A DNA stretch of 64,000 nucleotides from Saururus chinensis. Its lineage: Eukaryota; Streptophyta; Magnoliopsida; Piperales; Saururaceae. The stretch lies in the NCBI GenBank assembly GCA_035235625.1, contig CP141140.1, forward strand, positions 18,682,685 to 18,746,684, read 5' to 3'. This document shows, piece by piece, positions 25,178-37,914 of this stretch (position 1 is the stretch's first letter; every line of letters starts with the position of its first letter). Under the pieces are notes generated by a model, which searched no databases, was not told the DNA's origin, and worked only from the letters and a program-made list of their open reading frames with translations. The position numbers and the translations under genes are program-made.

Positions 25178-27609
25178 TCATTTACCTGAAGAGAGATCAG
25201 GTTGCCGAGAGGGGCCAGTAGGTGAGAAAGCGTGGGGATGGGAAGTGGAGGTGGAGCCCTCCCATTGAGCAGGAAATCGCAGGTACGTTGGAGCTTGCAG
25301 AGGAGGCACCTGGGAAGCTGTAAAACTCGTCCCTGGAGCCTGATAAGGATGGTAGCCTGCATAAGGATAAGTCGGGCCGACAGCCGTGGGCGATGTGGCG
25401 TACATGGGAGGGTAGTATTGCGGTGACACAGCTGGACTGTAGACACCCTGCCCACATAATGCAGGTAAATGAGTTGGCTACATCAGATGTTGGTCAAAGA
25501 GAAACTGTAGCTTATGAACCATGTTCAGTGACAATAAGCAACTTATGACAGACTAGAGCGTAGATCAGGATTATATGCATAAAGAAGTAAGGTGGTAAGA
25601 ACTTAATTTTAGGAAGGTCATGGCAACCTCTCTCTCTCACACACTCACATTTCCCCTTTCCCTCATTAATATGGTAGTAATGTTGAAACTGGGTTACTTA
25701 CTTGGGGGTATCCGTATTCAGGCGTATATGTTGCATAGCTGCAAAGCAGAGAGATAAAGTTGCGTAAGAGCTAAGTAGAGAATGTCAAAACTTTACGAAG
25801 ATAATTCAAAATAATTTTATCAACTTTATACGCCATAAGTATCTCCATAATATATTCCCTATGTAATGATTTGGCAAAAGAACAGTTTGCACTTTGTTCA
25901 CTTCCATGCATTATCAAAACAAATGAGAAATGTCATTTCGGAGGATATAGCCCATGTGGGCTCAAAAGAGGTTTTTGTGTCAAACCCGTACGTTTTATTC
26001 GATTAAAATTCAATTAAAAGAAGGGTTTGTTAGGCAGATTTGCTGAGTACCACTATCTTTAAAGATCATTCAAATTTCACCGTTGAATGCGGTCTTGCAT
26101 TAGACTATTACTATCAGCAAATAAGAGGGAAGTTTCTACTTTGCTCCTTTAATTACATATCAAATCAAGAGAACTCATCATGTCTTTTAAATATATATGC
26201 TTAAAAAATCGTGCCTCATGGGTCAGAGTGATCCCCACAGGACGTTTCACTGATTGGCTGGCAGCAGTAAGTGGGTCCCGCGGGACAGCGGCCACTGCGC
26301 AGTAGGCCACTGTCTACCGTGGTGTTCGCCCTTGATAACTGTGTGTGTGACCACATCATGTGAGGTGTGCAGACCATAAGTGTGGTACGGCGCAACCTGC
26401 ACCATAGAAAAACATTGTTTGCCAGTTGTGCCACAAGCTCAAGTGGGCAGGCCCTTCCCAAGCTAACATGGGCCCCTCAGGAACCAATCAGTGCAATAGG
26501 AATTATATATATATACATAGATATAGATATTAAAACGTAAGAGTTTCTCTTGAAATGGATACCGTTGCCCCGTTGGTATCAACAATTAGAGTTTCAAGTT
26601 TGTTGGTTAGCCAAAACAGTTTTGTCCAAAGTCTAGTTTCCATATGAAAGTTCCCTCATGTAGGGGCAGGTGTTATCACTGTAGGGAGATTGGTTCCTTA
26701 ATAGTTACTGATTTGATTATATATACAAGATGCATGGTACAGGTACTAAAATATTCAGTCACAACTACATTTAGGACTTTCAGACACCATCATTCCGTTC
26801 TGTTATAATTGTTAGTCGTCGTTGTGTATTAATTCTTAGGCCCATAAATATTTAAAAAAGTAAAGCTCAGTTCAGTTCCATGAAAGACGAAAAGACAGAT
26901 GAAAACAGAGCCGGACCTACCCGTAAGGAGAGTAGATGAGGGGAGGGGGGGGAGGTGGTGGTGGGGGAGGAGGAGCCATTATTCTGCCGTAGGAGGTAGC
27001 ACCTTGCATGGCTCCTTGGTACTGACTCCCTCCAGGACCTCTCCCTATGTGATCATGAAATTAGCAGTCATCATTAGGCAACATCAACCACCTGACTTAA
27101 CAATAATCACATGCAATACATATGAAAAAAAAAAAAAAAAAAAACAGGCCAGTATTCGTGTGATTAACCTCTTGGAGGGGAAGGTCTCGGCCGCCCAAGA
27201 GACGCAATGTTGCAGTTAGCCCTTCTCCCATCTATCACAGGATTGGGGTCCAGGCAGGCCCTCCTTGCAGACTCCGGATCACGAAATGTTACCTGCTCCC
27301 CAAATCGAAGTACTACTCTCAGAAATCCTTCAGAAGTATACTAAAATATGCAAGGCATAAGCATATAAATATATACTAATATGAATGTCTTTTTGTGAGG
27401 ATCAGGCATGATCCAACCACACTTACGAATCCATATCCTTTAGACTTGCCGGTATTTTTGTCCGTGATGATCACAGCCTCAAGAATCTCGCCAAACTGCT
27501 CAAAATACCTCCTCATCTCCTCAGTGGGGGTCTCCCATGCCAGCCCGCCCACGAAGACCTTTGTGAAAGTTGTGTCACCAAACTGCGATCTGTAGTGCGG
27601 ATTAGCCAT
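25178..27609 (-). CDS. RRM-domain RNA-binding protein, RBM24/38-like (ARP1-like)
   Basis: Single-RRM protein expected to bind RNA in the nucleus or cytoplasm; plant relatives are annotated as RBM24/38-like or ARP1-like. Five exons in continuous phase: 27427-27609, 27169-27292, 26921-27044, 25702-25738 and 25178-25447, giving 245 residues. RRM occupies about residues 10-85: RNP2 K-V-F-V-G-G-L-A-W and RNP1 K-S-K-G-Y-G-F-V, whose last residues are split by intron 1, followed by the second RRM half in exon 2 (F-R-D-P-E-S-A-R-R). Exon 3 encodes a run of prolines; exons 4-5 encode a Tyr/Pro/Gln-rich tail ([10 protein letters not shown]). All introns are GT-AG. The last codons read ...S-G-K-stop. 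The bases CAG|GTAAAT at this point also look like a splice donor, so a further 3' exon instead of this stop is possible. Confidence 0.92.
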
Positions 27610-28193
27610 GGCCTCTCTCGACTACCAAAGAGTAGAAAAGATAGGGAATGATTATTGGATTCTTCAGCTCATTTGCAGCCGAGACTCCGACGTCTCTTTC
27701 TCCTGGACTTCTCCTCCTCCTCCTTTGTTGTCTCTCCCTCCATTCCTCTCCAGCCTCCCCAGAGAGATAGAGACGGAATGGAAGGGAGATTGAGAGAGGG
27801 ATATCAGAGCACAGAATGAAGAGACGTCAATCGGTGGGGGAAGGGGGGGATCAGGTGGGAAGCGGGAGCTAATTCAGATGTTGGTCTGACGAGGCTGTAG
27901 GGAGTATGGAGAGGAGGAGATTGGAGATGACGGAGGAGAAATAAGCGGGAGGGGAACGGGAAAATATGATCCCCGACAGGTGCAAACACTTATTTGCTGT
28001 CCGAGAGGAGTTTTTGGTGTTTTGGATATCGAATGACAGCTGCATCAGCATCACCACCCCTCTGTCCTCCCTGTCTCTCCCATTAATATACCCACTATTC
28101 CTCTTTTTATTCTCTCTCCCCCCTCCCCCTTCAGTTGTAAACATCGTGCGCCTCTTTATCTTGCTCGTCACATATTTTTACAGACCCATTATA
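27610..28193 (-). promoter_or_regulatory. RRM gene 5' UTR and proximal promoter region
   Basis: Region upstream of the ATG at 27609, with pyrimidine/purine-biased tracts (GGAGGAGGAG and GAGAGA runs on the gene strand). These are common in plant 5' leaders. No TATA box can be placed with confidence. Confidence 0.4.
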
Positions 28194-28208
28194 TATATAT
28201 ATAGAAAA

Positions 28209-28293
<85 letters not shown>
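28194..28293. repeat. (TA)n microsatellite, about 100 bp
   Basis: TA dinucleotide tract broken once near 28203-28211 (GAAAAAGTT). It lies about 590 bp upstream of the RRM gene start codon. Confidence 0.95.
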
Positions 28294-28295
<2 letters not shown>

Positions 28296-29869
28296 AGGCA
28301 ACATGCACTCGGTTTCTTCCCTGACCTACCACCGCTGTAGGTCCTAGCTTTGCGTTTTTGCTTTCTTTTTTTAATGAATGCATTGCGTTTTTTACCCAAA
28401 GAAATCGTAACCGGGAAAGACGGCAAGGACAAGGGTGAAAGACTTCTTCCACTGGTCCTCTTATCTCTTTGTATTTGTAATGAGCTCCATCAATATTACA
28501 ACGTAATGTACTGAAGAGGGAGATGAGCTATTAATTTGATCAGTCCCTCTGACATGTAAATGACCCCATTGGTAAGATTTTGATCAGTCCCTCTCACATA
28601 CAAATCACCCCACTGATAAAATTGGGACCAACATTATGAAAATGACAAACATGGTGCAGTTGTCACTAGCTTCACCATTTTTATTGAGGGAACAATCAGT
28701 TGGAATAGAAACATGACCTCCACACGGGGATTCAAGTACATTAGCTGCATCAGGTGGTACCCTAAGGCGGACTCAAGTCTCTTAACTCTCAATTAATCAG
28801 CAACTTATTTACATGTAAATTACTAACCACCCCTCTTGTGTCAAAGTACAAAAATATAAACGCATGCGTTGGTGCCCAAAAAGTCCGATTCAATTATCCA
28901 GCCGTCGGAGGCCAGGCAAAGGGAGTTGGAGTTACGTTGAGGGTGGAAAGTCTATTGGAGGGCGAAATTTGTGGTCGACCACGGAGCCAAAGTCATTTTC
29001 TAATTGGACTGCCAGCGTTGGGACGAAGGTGGCCAGCTACGGTTACTTGACCCCTATGACAAGGGCCCGTGAACTGGCACTCCATCCACGTGGGTCCTGT
29101 GTCACTTATTGGTCTGCATGAGCTGGAACCTCATCCCTTTTCCATCTGGACACGCGAGGTCCCACTGTCATACCCCTTGAATTGGGACCTATTCCTTTCA
29201 TTCATTCTAGCCATGTCCACCTCTTTGCTTGCCCAACATTGTTCGCAGGTTTCTTGTAGCTAGGTAATCAACGTATTTGAAGAATAACGAACTGGGGGGT
29301 AGTGGAGAGGAGACAAGAGTACTGTGGACAGAGTGATCTGTGGTCTTTGGCCTTTGGGAGATTGGGATGGGATTAGAACAGCATCTTAATCCTTAGAAGA
29401 GCCTTTTTACTCTGTCATGCATGTTTCTTTGGTGATAGGGGGAGGATTGTATCTGAGGTGTGTTTGTTCGGTTTTCATCTTTGTCTCCTATTCTATATGC
29501 GAGCTAAGTGATGTGCGCCAACTAATGTTGCACGTGTGTTCATGTGAAGTTGGTGCTTTGGCATGTGGCAACGGTGAGATGGGTGCGATTTATAATAAGA
29601 TTTCCAGATGGTGAGACAGGGCACATATACTTGATGTTTCAATCTTACAGTTTTTATTTTTGAAGTACTGGTTTAGTATCGGTTGATGGTACGTACGCAC
29701 TTGTACGGAGTATAAGAAAGGAAAAATATCTAAAATACGCACTTTTATTCGAAATATTTTTATTTAATTATAACCTTTTTTTAATATACCCAATTTTTAA
29801 TAGTAATATTTATGTTGAAACTAAACCTTTTAAACTCTTTCTATTGTACAAAATTGCAAAAAATATATC
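28294..29869. other. Intergenic, no gene seen
   Basis: Contains a 44-bp imperfect direct repeat (TGATCAGTCCCTCT at 28537 and 28581). A moderately GC-rich block at 28860-29200 has overlapping open frames without recognisable motifs and a CCACGTGG G-box-like site near 29086. Confidence 0.45.
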
Positions 29870-30340
29870 TTCTTTCTGTCTCATATTAAGTGTTGTCTCA
29901 TATGAAATATATTTTATTTATAAAAAAGTATAAATTTTATGCAATGTGAGAATTGAGAAACACCTTCGACCACAACATGGAAAACCATAACTAATTCAAC
30001 TCCTTTATATGACACTAAAATTCAAAAAAATATAATTTTTTTAACTTTGATTCTTTTATTTCTATATGTCTTAAATTAATAATTCTCTTTGGTAAAAAAA
30101 TTATTCCTTATTAATAGTTATATTTTATTAAAATTTAAGTGATTGAGTACTTAAAAAAGAGTATTACAAATTTACTTTTTCTTTCTCTTATATGTGGGTT
30201 TCATATTCAATAAAAACTAATATTTTTTAAAATATAACAGTTAATATAAAATAAAGAGAATATGTTAGAAATTTTTTATTTAAAATAAAAATATGGCATT
30301 TAATAAGAGGCAAGTGTTTTATCTAAATTAAATACTAAAA
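29870..30340. mobile_element. Cluster of decayed MITE fragments
   Basis: Two overlapping AT-rich fragments. One starts CTTCTTTCTGTCTCATATTAA near 29870. The other (about 30050-30330) is an inverted relative of the elements at 20024-20221 and 57985-58198, sharing TTAATAATTCTCTTTGGTAAAAA and TCTCTTATATGTGGGTTTCAT blocks. Confidence 0.5.
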
Positions 30341-30502
30341 ATGGACAGTGGGAGCTAGTATCCATATATCAATAATACTCTACCAACGACTTATCCTAGA
30401 CTTAATTTCTTAGTAGTTGAAAGAAATTCTTAAAGATTTGGTGGATCATAGAAAGAGGACCACACCGACCAAACATGAGTACCCAAATTGATCTTTCTCA
30501 CC

Positions 30503-30655
30503 ATGGGCACTGTCATGGGCATGAAGCTTTACCTGGCGTTCGCACATGTGATGGCCTGGCTATGCCACGCAGCCAGCAACTACTATCTTCCCTTCCCACT
30601 CGTAGGCAAAAGGGAAACACAAGCAAAACAGCAACAAAAGTTCGACATGGTGTAA
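30503..30655 (+). CDS. Hypothetical 50-residue small ORF with hydrophobic N-terminus
   Basis: The frame starts M-G-T-V-M-G-M-K-L-Y-L-A-F-A and ends with a charged Gln/Lys-rich tail. The first 26 residues are hydrophobic with a C-H-A-A-S end that resembles a signal-peptide cleavage region. Nothing else supports expression, and no family is recognised. It could equally be chance or a retroelement fragment. Confidence 0.2.
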   Translation: MGTVMGMKLYLAFAHVMAWLCHAASNYYLPFPLVGKRETQAKQQQKFDMV

Positions 30656-31700
30656 GGGTCTCCGCTCAAGTTATATTTCTATTTGCTGAAATACAAGATA
30701 GGAAGAGTGCAAGGGCTAATCCACTAAGCTGAGAACTCTCCTCTCAACTCCCTAGTTCGCTGTGCAGAAAAAATTACTATCTAATCAGCCATGGCCGCCC
30801 TGCTCTCTCCTTTAAATAGGTTCAGCCTAAAACTAGTCGTCCCTATGCTACTAGGAGTACAAAACCCACCTAATACAAGAGTCCTCACCCTAACCAATTC
30901 TCCACCCATAAGCATTCTGCCAATAGCATAGATTAAGAAACCTGCAAGAGTCTGTCTTCTGCTAGAAGTTCAGTGTCATGCTGTCTTCAATAATTTGTCA
31001 ATTAAAGGAAACCAGCCACTCAGACTCCCATCTGCCCTAGGAGTGTGACCAGCCTACCTTTGTGAATCATGTCCGTCTTAGGAACCTGCTGCCCGAACTC
31101 CTACTTAATCTAGGAGTGCAATGAACTAGCATAGGTGAATCTCATCTACCTAAGGAGTCCTCCCCTAAGTCCAAGTAACGCCCAACTTCACTAAGAGAGT
31201 CCCGTCAATGCAAGGATTCCTACTGAGCCTGTTCTGCAAGGTGAGTAGCTCATCAGGAATATCTCCCGCACTATCCCAGCATCTGTTTGTGCCCAAGAGG
31301 CTGCTTAGGCTATCTGCTGCCTAGCAAATTTGGTTGTCTGCTACCAAGTAAGGGGGTAACCACCTCCTTTTAGCATTCGTCAAGTTAAGGGGCTAACAGG
31401 CACCCAGCCCTCCACACAGTCCATCCTGCATCATGACCCAATAACAAAGGGCCTGGCCTGGGGAGTCATGCATCGTGACCCAGTGACAAAGGCCTGGGGA
31501 GTTGTTGCCGATTGCACCAGCAGCAATGGAGTAGCACTCCTTCCACTAATGTTTCCAATCTTGAACTAGATTGCCCTATCGGTGAACTGGCCAAGGATGG
31601 CTTAGTGTGGACTAAATACCTATCATAAGTGTACCATGCCACCAAGACGATGACCACTAAAATGTGGCCGTTGTGGCCTAATCAATTTCTAAAATTTGAT
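30656..31700. repeat. Unclassified region with a recurring CTAGGAGT-like motif
   Basis: Between about 30830 and 31260 the sequence carries scattered variants of CCTAGGAGTG / CTAGGAGTAC / CTAAGGAGTCC at irregular spacing. A TTTAAATAGG box lies near 30810. 31400-31500 has a short direct repeat (GCATC-TGACCCA-TGACAAAGGCCTGG). It may be part of a retroelement leader or LTR; I cannot place it. Confidence 0.35.
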
Positions 31701-34700
31701 AAGGGTACTAGAAAATTAGAGGTAGGTCTCTCTGTCCTATTTTAATAGTTATTTTTTAACATACCATCCAATTATTATTCTTTAGTTCTATCTCAAAATT
31801 AAAAACCTTCATAAGAATTGTTTGACCCAATCCAACCCATATCGGGTCGATTGACAACGAATGAAGATCATAAAAATTCATTACTATCATTCCTTCAAAC
31901 TTTGAATTCGATTAGTTCTTTTATTTTTTTTCAGTGAAAACCGCCGAATACCAGGGTAGTACCACATGACCCTATTGCATTGAGAACAAAACAAATCAAT
32001 CAAACAAAACTAAGATTGCACAATGCAAGGGGCTAATTAACTTGTTCCAAGTGCTCAAGGTCTCAGTACATATGGAAACACGTAAATAAACCCTCCAAAT
32101 GACCTCCAAATTTTGGGAGCTAAACACATTATGATGTAAAGCAACCCACTATACACTATTCATACTATGGCGCCTTAATTTTGTTTAACTATTTTAAAAT
32201 GTTAGTAAATTTTTACGTTCTCAGTAACAGCCATGAAAGTAAATGTATGTGATCAATGACATTAGTCTTGTTAAATTAATCACTTATATATGTATATTCT
32301 CACTTGCTTGATTTCTAATTGGATAGAGTTGTTTAGGCATATGTGTATAAAATAGTACTAGCAAGAACTCACCCACATAATACATATAAACATAGAATAA
32401 ATAAAATAAAATAAAATAAAATAAAGTTAAAAATAAAGGATGTATTGAGTAAAGGTCTCCATTGCATGTTGTAGTTTCTATACATACTTTTAAGATCATA
32501 ATAACTATAAATTATATACACGAACACTGTATTGACCCAAGTACACTCATATTAGACAACTACGAGTTCAAATCTCTAATGCTAAACATTAACTCGAAGG
32601 ACTTTGTGACATAGAGTTTGTTATTCATATTTAAGATTAGTTTGGAAGTAGATCTTATATAATAAAGCTCTTTAGGAATTTTATAAGGGCTTCAAATATA
32701 TGTGTCCAACCATGCATGTATAATATAGATAAAAATAAAAAAAATATTATCAAGAAATGGGTTGTATAAGTAGGGCTACTATGAAAAAATATAATCATGT
32801 GGGATCTTATTTGATAAAACTTATTAAGAGTATTCTAACAATACTAAAAATTTGCAAATCTGAGTTTATGAGTGCAAGACATATTAAAATCAATATAACC
32901 TAAAACATAGGAATTGTGTTATATCGCCTCTAGTATTATATTTACATGTAGTAAAACATCTAAAAGTATATAAATAAATAATTTTACTAAAATATCCTTA
33001 AATCATGTACTAATTCAAATTTGTATTAAAAAATATAAAGATATTAAACAAGGGTAAATAAGTAAGTAAAGGTAAAAACATGGGTAAAATAGTATATGAA
33101 TAAAAAATTTATAATCACCCAATTTACTTTATATAATAATATAATTAGTGTGTATGTATATTTTAAGTGAAGCCCTTTCCATGGATCATGACTTATAAAA
33201 TAGTTAAAACGGGCTCGAGTTACATTATTGAAAATGGATTGAATATAAATATGGGAGAGTTGCTTATGCCCAAGAATATGACCTGGGGCTTCGATTATGG
33301 GTCTCTTAATTAGTATGTTAAATATATTTTTTGTAATATTTCCCTATGAGTCTTAGTGGGTAGTTTAAGTTACGAAAGTAGAAGTAAGCACGGAATTACA
33401 CATTCCCATTTTTTTTCTCTTTCTCCCCCCTATTAGTGAAGCAACCCACTTCTTACTTGAAAAATGATATTCCTATTCTAGTTTTTCTATACTAACATCT
33501 TATTCTAGTAAGAGAAAAGCCTATTTTTCTATTGTTAGGTGAAACCTATCTTTCCTTATCAAATTAAAAATGAAGTAAATTTTTGGTATAAAAAATTTAG
33601 AATAAGAATATCAACATCCTATTCTTCCTTTTCTCTCTTACTCGCTCTTTCGTTATTTTCTTTGCTCCCACTTTTCCATCCAACCAGCCACTTCATAAAG
33701 TTCTTTCTCTCCCTTTAGCAAATTAATAACGAAGTTCTTCCACCTCTTTCAATTCCCACTTGTACCCAAAAGGCTGTCACACTACTAGCCTCCGCCAGGA
33801 GTGTACTATAAAAGAAGGAATTCAAGTTGGGCTTGTGTGGGGAGGTGGACATTGCAAATTAAGGGGTAGTCAAGGCCATAGTTCATTTCGTCCTCAACCA
33901 AAGTAACGGGGAAGGGGAACAAAAACCTACTGCCGTAGGGCATAAGATGTTTATTTTAGCCAAGCATACATAGTCTAATATGGCTATTCTCTTTTTTTAT
34001 GAACTGACTCTCATATTATATTAGAATGCATGCTCTTAGTTGATCATGTTGTGCTTAGTTATGAAAGCTCGTAGTATATGAGTCACATAGTCATGACTTT
34101 ATATGATGGTTTTATGTTTAAGTTCTACAAATCGTTGATAAGAAAGTATGGTTGTCTATGATTGCATTAAATTATAGAAATCCATATAAGTAAGATGGGT
34201 GATGCTCTAAAGCACTAAATTTTAGATCGAGTCACAAATAAGTATTTATTATCTTGATTCCCAGATATTTTGCTTCATGCTAACATGCGTACGATTTTTT
34301 CTAAGGTGTGACATTGTCCGACAAATTTATTTGATTATTTTTCTACAAATTTTGAAATTACTCCAAAATTTCCAAGAATATGCATATTAAGCACATAATC
34401 AATGTTCAATTTTGTTTTAATTATAAATCTATGAGGCATATATGAAACCACACGAAAACTAGGCACTCCAATCAGATCAGTAGGTCTTCATTGAGTTTTT
34501 TACTCAAAAGCAATATGCTAATTTAATTATCTTATAATGTTTTTAGTTGATCCATATATTGAAAACCATATGAATATATGTTAATGATTTCAATTGTTTT
34601 TTGTGCGTATGCACCCACCATCAGATACTATTTATTTTAGTATGACACTCTAGCAAAAAGAAATAGTCATGTTTCGTCCCTTTATGTAATATTCTCTGTA
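31701..34700. other. AT-rich intergenic, no gene seen
   Basis: Highly AT-rich with many stops in all frames. An (ATAAA)n pentanucleotide tract lies at about 32397-32425. No domain is recognised on either strand. Confidence 0.5.
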
Positions 34701-34979
34701 AGTTGGGAAGAGATGCCAGGATTAGAAACCTGAAGCTGGGAAGAGACAATCCGGAGGAGACTTTTGAATCCCAAGACGAACAAGAGGAGAAGATGCACTT
34801 CTAGGGATCACAAGTGAAGGATGAGTTGTAGGAGACTAGTTCTGAGAAATAGGCTGAACGATTCTAGCCCTATCATTTGGAAACATCTATTCTAGCTGAC
34901 CAAAAATAACAATTTGATTCATTAATGACTGGGTTGCTTCTGTCAAATCTTCTGTATTATTTGAACCATAAGCATGCTT

Positions 34980-35740
34980 TGGCATTGATATACAGGGAAG
35001 CCGGGTCTAGGATGTAGTGCAAGAGGAGGTAGAATGATCAAAACATATGCATCTATTGCATATTGGTGGTTTCCACTCATGAAATTTCGTGAAAAAATCT
35101 TGCCCCATCTTTGTATTGAATATAAACATGATCATGACGCGAGTAGTCATCATAAACTCCACACAAATTCTTGCAAAAGATAATCTTTGCTTTGTTTTGG
35201 TTAATTGATCCATATATAGAGGGGGTTCCAATAGAGCTAGTAATACGCCCTAAGTTTTCAGAGCTCCAATACTGCAAAGGCAAATTAGAAAGTTTGATCC
35301 AGATAGGGAGAGAGCTTAATAATTCACGAACAGGCTTTATATTAGTGGATCACTTTTTTAGAATAAGGGGGCGTCTAGAACTATGCCAAGACTTTTAAAT
35401 AATCATCTTTATTATCAAACTTGAATAAGAAAAAGCCATCGGATAAAGAAATAATTTTAAAATGCTTACTTGTTTTCCACATATGTTCAACAACCAATTT
35501 TAATACCAAATAATAGGGTCAATGTCCCAAAGTATAGCCAGTTAGAGTATGTTGTCAACGAAGACCTCCAACCTTAACTTCATCCTCGTCAATGGAGATT
35601 TCCAATGAGTTATGAGTTTCCGGATAATGAGGCATAGCAAAGTCTGCCCTTGTTGAATGGTTTTAAAAAAAGCTCTTCCAGGATGATAAATTAATAGACA
35701 CCATGAAGGGAATGAGACATGAGAGGAGATGCGCACGTTT
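34980..35740 (-). pseudogene. LINE ORF1 remnant (DUF4283 and zinc knuckle)
   Basis: Reading the minus strand in several frames gives G-F-F-L-F-K-F-D-N-K-D-D-Y near 35430, then P-L-Y-M-D-Q-L-T-K near 35215, F-A-R-I-C-V-E near 35170, and W-K-P-P-I-C-N-R-C ... H-S-T-S-S-C near 35010-35070. This is the DUF4283 plus CCHC-knuckle layout of plant LINE ORF1 proteins. Frameshifts and stops make it a pseudogene. The element's endonuclease/RT part is not present beside it. Confidence 0.75.
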
Positions 35741-37153
35741 CGTCACAATGTCTTCTCTGCTAGTCTCTTGGGTGAAGCAATACTAGTCTTTTGGGTGAAG
35801 CAAAATAGGGCACCAACACTAAAAACCAGAGAGAATTTGAATGCCTAGAATAAGGGAACATCCAAAATAAGGGGGACGTCCAGAATGCCTTTAGAGAGAA
35901 GCAGATCGTATGAGTGAGAGTTCGCACCAAAGAGCAAAAACCCAATTCTAGGAGCAGATCTCACCACAAGTTCGCACCAAGGAAAAACAACAGATCGCAC
36001 TAGTAGAATTCTCTGTCTTTCCTACTGAAAGGATAGCAGAGTTTGTTGGAGAGTCTCTGCTGGCCAATTGTGGTGGAGTCCAGCAACCGGAATAGCCGCC
36101 GGCCAATGTTGGCTGCCACAGATATGCCTGAGCCCTGGATACCTTGAATCACCCTATATTCAACCAAATTTATTTGTGTTAATCATCACTCTTTGTTTCA
36201 TTCCCAATCCCGTATGCACTCCCTCAACAGCGACCTTGCTCCTACTCGTGAAGCCCTAAAAACCTTGCGATGCCGATCCTCAAACCCTAGTGTTGATCCC
36301 GTTGAGCCGTCTGGTTCATCCCGTCATCTTCATCTCGCTTCCCATTGATGAAGCGATTAGCAAACCATATTACTTGATCGACCCCTTTCTTCTTCTTTCG
36401 TGCCCACTAGACTGGTTCTTCCCTGTTGTCGACAGCTGCCTATGGGATTGAATTTCTTCAAAGAATATTTGCAAAAATCGAAAACCACCACATGATATAT
36501 ATCTAAAAATATTAATGAGAATAAATGATATTGAACAAGTATACTACTTTATGAAACTATGTTAAATACTTGGCATGCATAAAACAAGGTAGCTGTATAT
36601 TTTCATCAATATGAGAATGATTCCGATCTTCAGGATACACTAGATGTACACATTGTTCTTAGCAAATTTGTGCAAATGACTATATTGCCCCTGATTGAAT
36701 AATTCCATAGAAAATAGCATAATACTTCAAATATTCCCATAAAGCTGTAGAATGTCAGAAGTAAGAAAAAATAGCGTCTAAACAATTATATATGGAGTCA
36801 TTCCAAATTAATTTGACATAATATTATCTACACTACCCTATGATATAATATTTAGCCTATAAAATTAAGACTTGTAGTTGTATATTATAAGTTTATATGA
36901 GTTAATATACTAATTATTATGTGCATACAATTTTTTATCATTATGATCTTGAAACATGTTTTGTAATATATCATAGAAGAAAGACATTTGTTCGATACAT
37001 AATTTTTTTTATTTTTTTTATTTAATTTATAATTACATTGACAATGCATTTGTAATCTTGGAATCCCTTCTAATGTTTTCTATATCAAAAGCCATTAAGC
37101 GTGGAAAATGTAAAGCCCTCCATTTTCTCAACATCAGAAGTATGTTCTAGCCT
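35741..37153. other. Probable LINE 5' part, then AT-rich intergenic
   Basis: 35741-36450 is less AT-rich than its surroundings and lies upstream (minus strand) of the LINE ORF1 remnant, so it may be that element's 5' part. A 29-bp direct repeat (around CTAGTCTCTTGGGTGAAGCA) lies at 35760-35800. 36450-37153 shows nothing recognisable. Confidence 0.4.
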
Positions 37154-37850
37154 CTCATTATTAGGGGTGTTCATGTTCTAGCCTCTCATTATTAAGGGTG
37201 TTTATTAACATTTATTATCCGTATATCCATCTATATCTACGGCCATGTCTATTTTTATATAGAATAGATACTTTTTTTAGTCCGGGGTGAACATAGATGT
37301 GGATGCGGACACAAACTAAGTATTTTGTCAGCACTAATAAGAAACTAGGGGCGTTGACATATCCTTAGCTATGTCCGTAGACGACTGCGTCTGTCACCCT
37401 TACCTAACACTTTGTTTTAATAGTAATTATTATTAACTATTAAAAAAAAATAGAATTCAGTTCGTATGTAATATATTGGGACAATCCTAATATACTACAC
37501 AGGTATTTAACAACTTAAAAATATAAATTTAGTATTTATATAATATATTAAAACTACATAAGTACTAAATAGCTTGAAAATATAAATCCATAACTAATGT
37601 AGTATATTAGGACAATCCTACGTAAGTATTAAACAACTTGAAAACACGAATCTAATATCTATGTAGCATATTAAAATATTTTTCATATACTATAAAAATA
37701 TTAAAAAGAATTAAATTAAAATAAAAATTTTAATATTATAATATTTATTTAGGTCTATATATTTGTCGATTTTATAGCAGATAAACTTAGATAAAATTAA
37801 AATATAAATAAAAGATACATTTCAGTCGGTGAACACCCCTAATTAATGAG
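37154..37850. mobile_element. DNA-transposon-like element with TTAGGGGTGTTCA inverted ends
   Basis: Perfect 13-bp inverted ends TTAGGGGTGTTCA (37161-37173) and TGAACACCCCTAA (37830-37842), extending to about 20 bp with one indel. The interior is AT-rich without a transposase. TAGGGGTG ends are seen in plant hAT elements, but no 8-bp target duplication is obvious, so the superfamily is uncertain. The left end is duplicated as a 31-bp tandem repeat (37142 and 37173). Confidence 0.55.
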
Positions 37851-37914
37851 TGTTGGGAAAAGTAAACCCTAAGGTGACCTACCTTTTAGTTAAATTTTTT
37901 GCCTATAAAAAAAA

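Noticed and set aside
28178..28452. Frames encoding long Tyr-Ile repeats
   Set aside because: They are translations of the (TA)n microsatellite.
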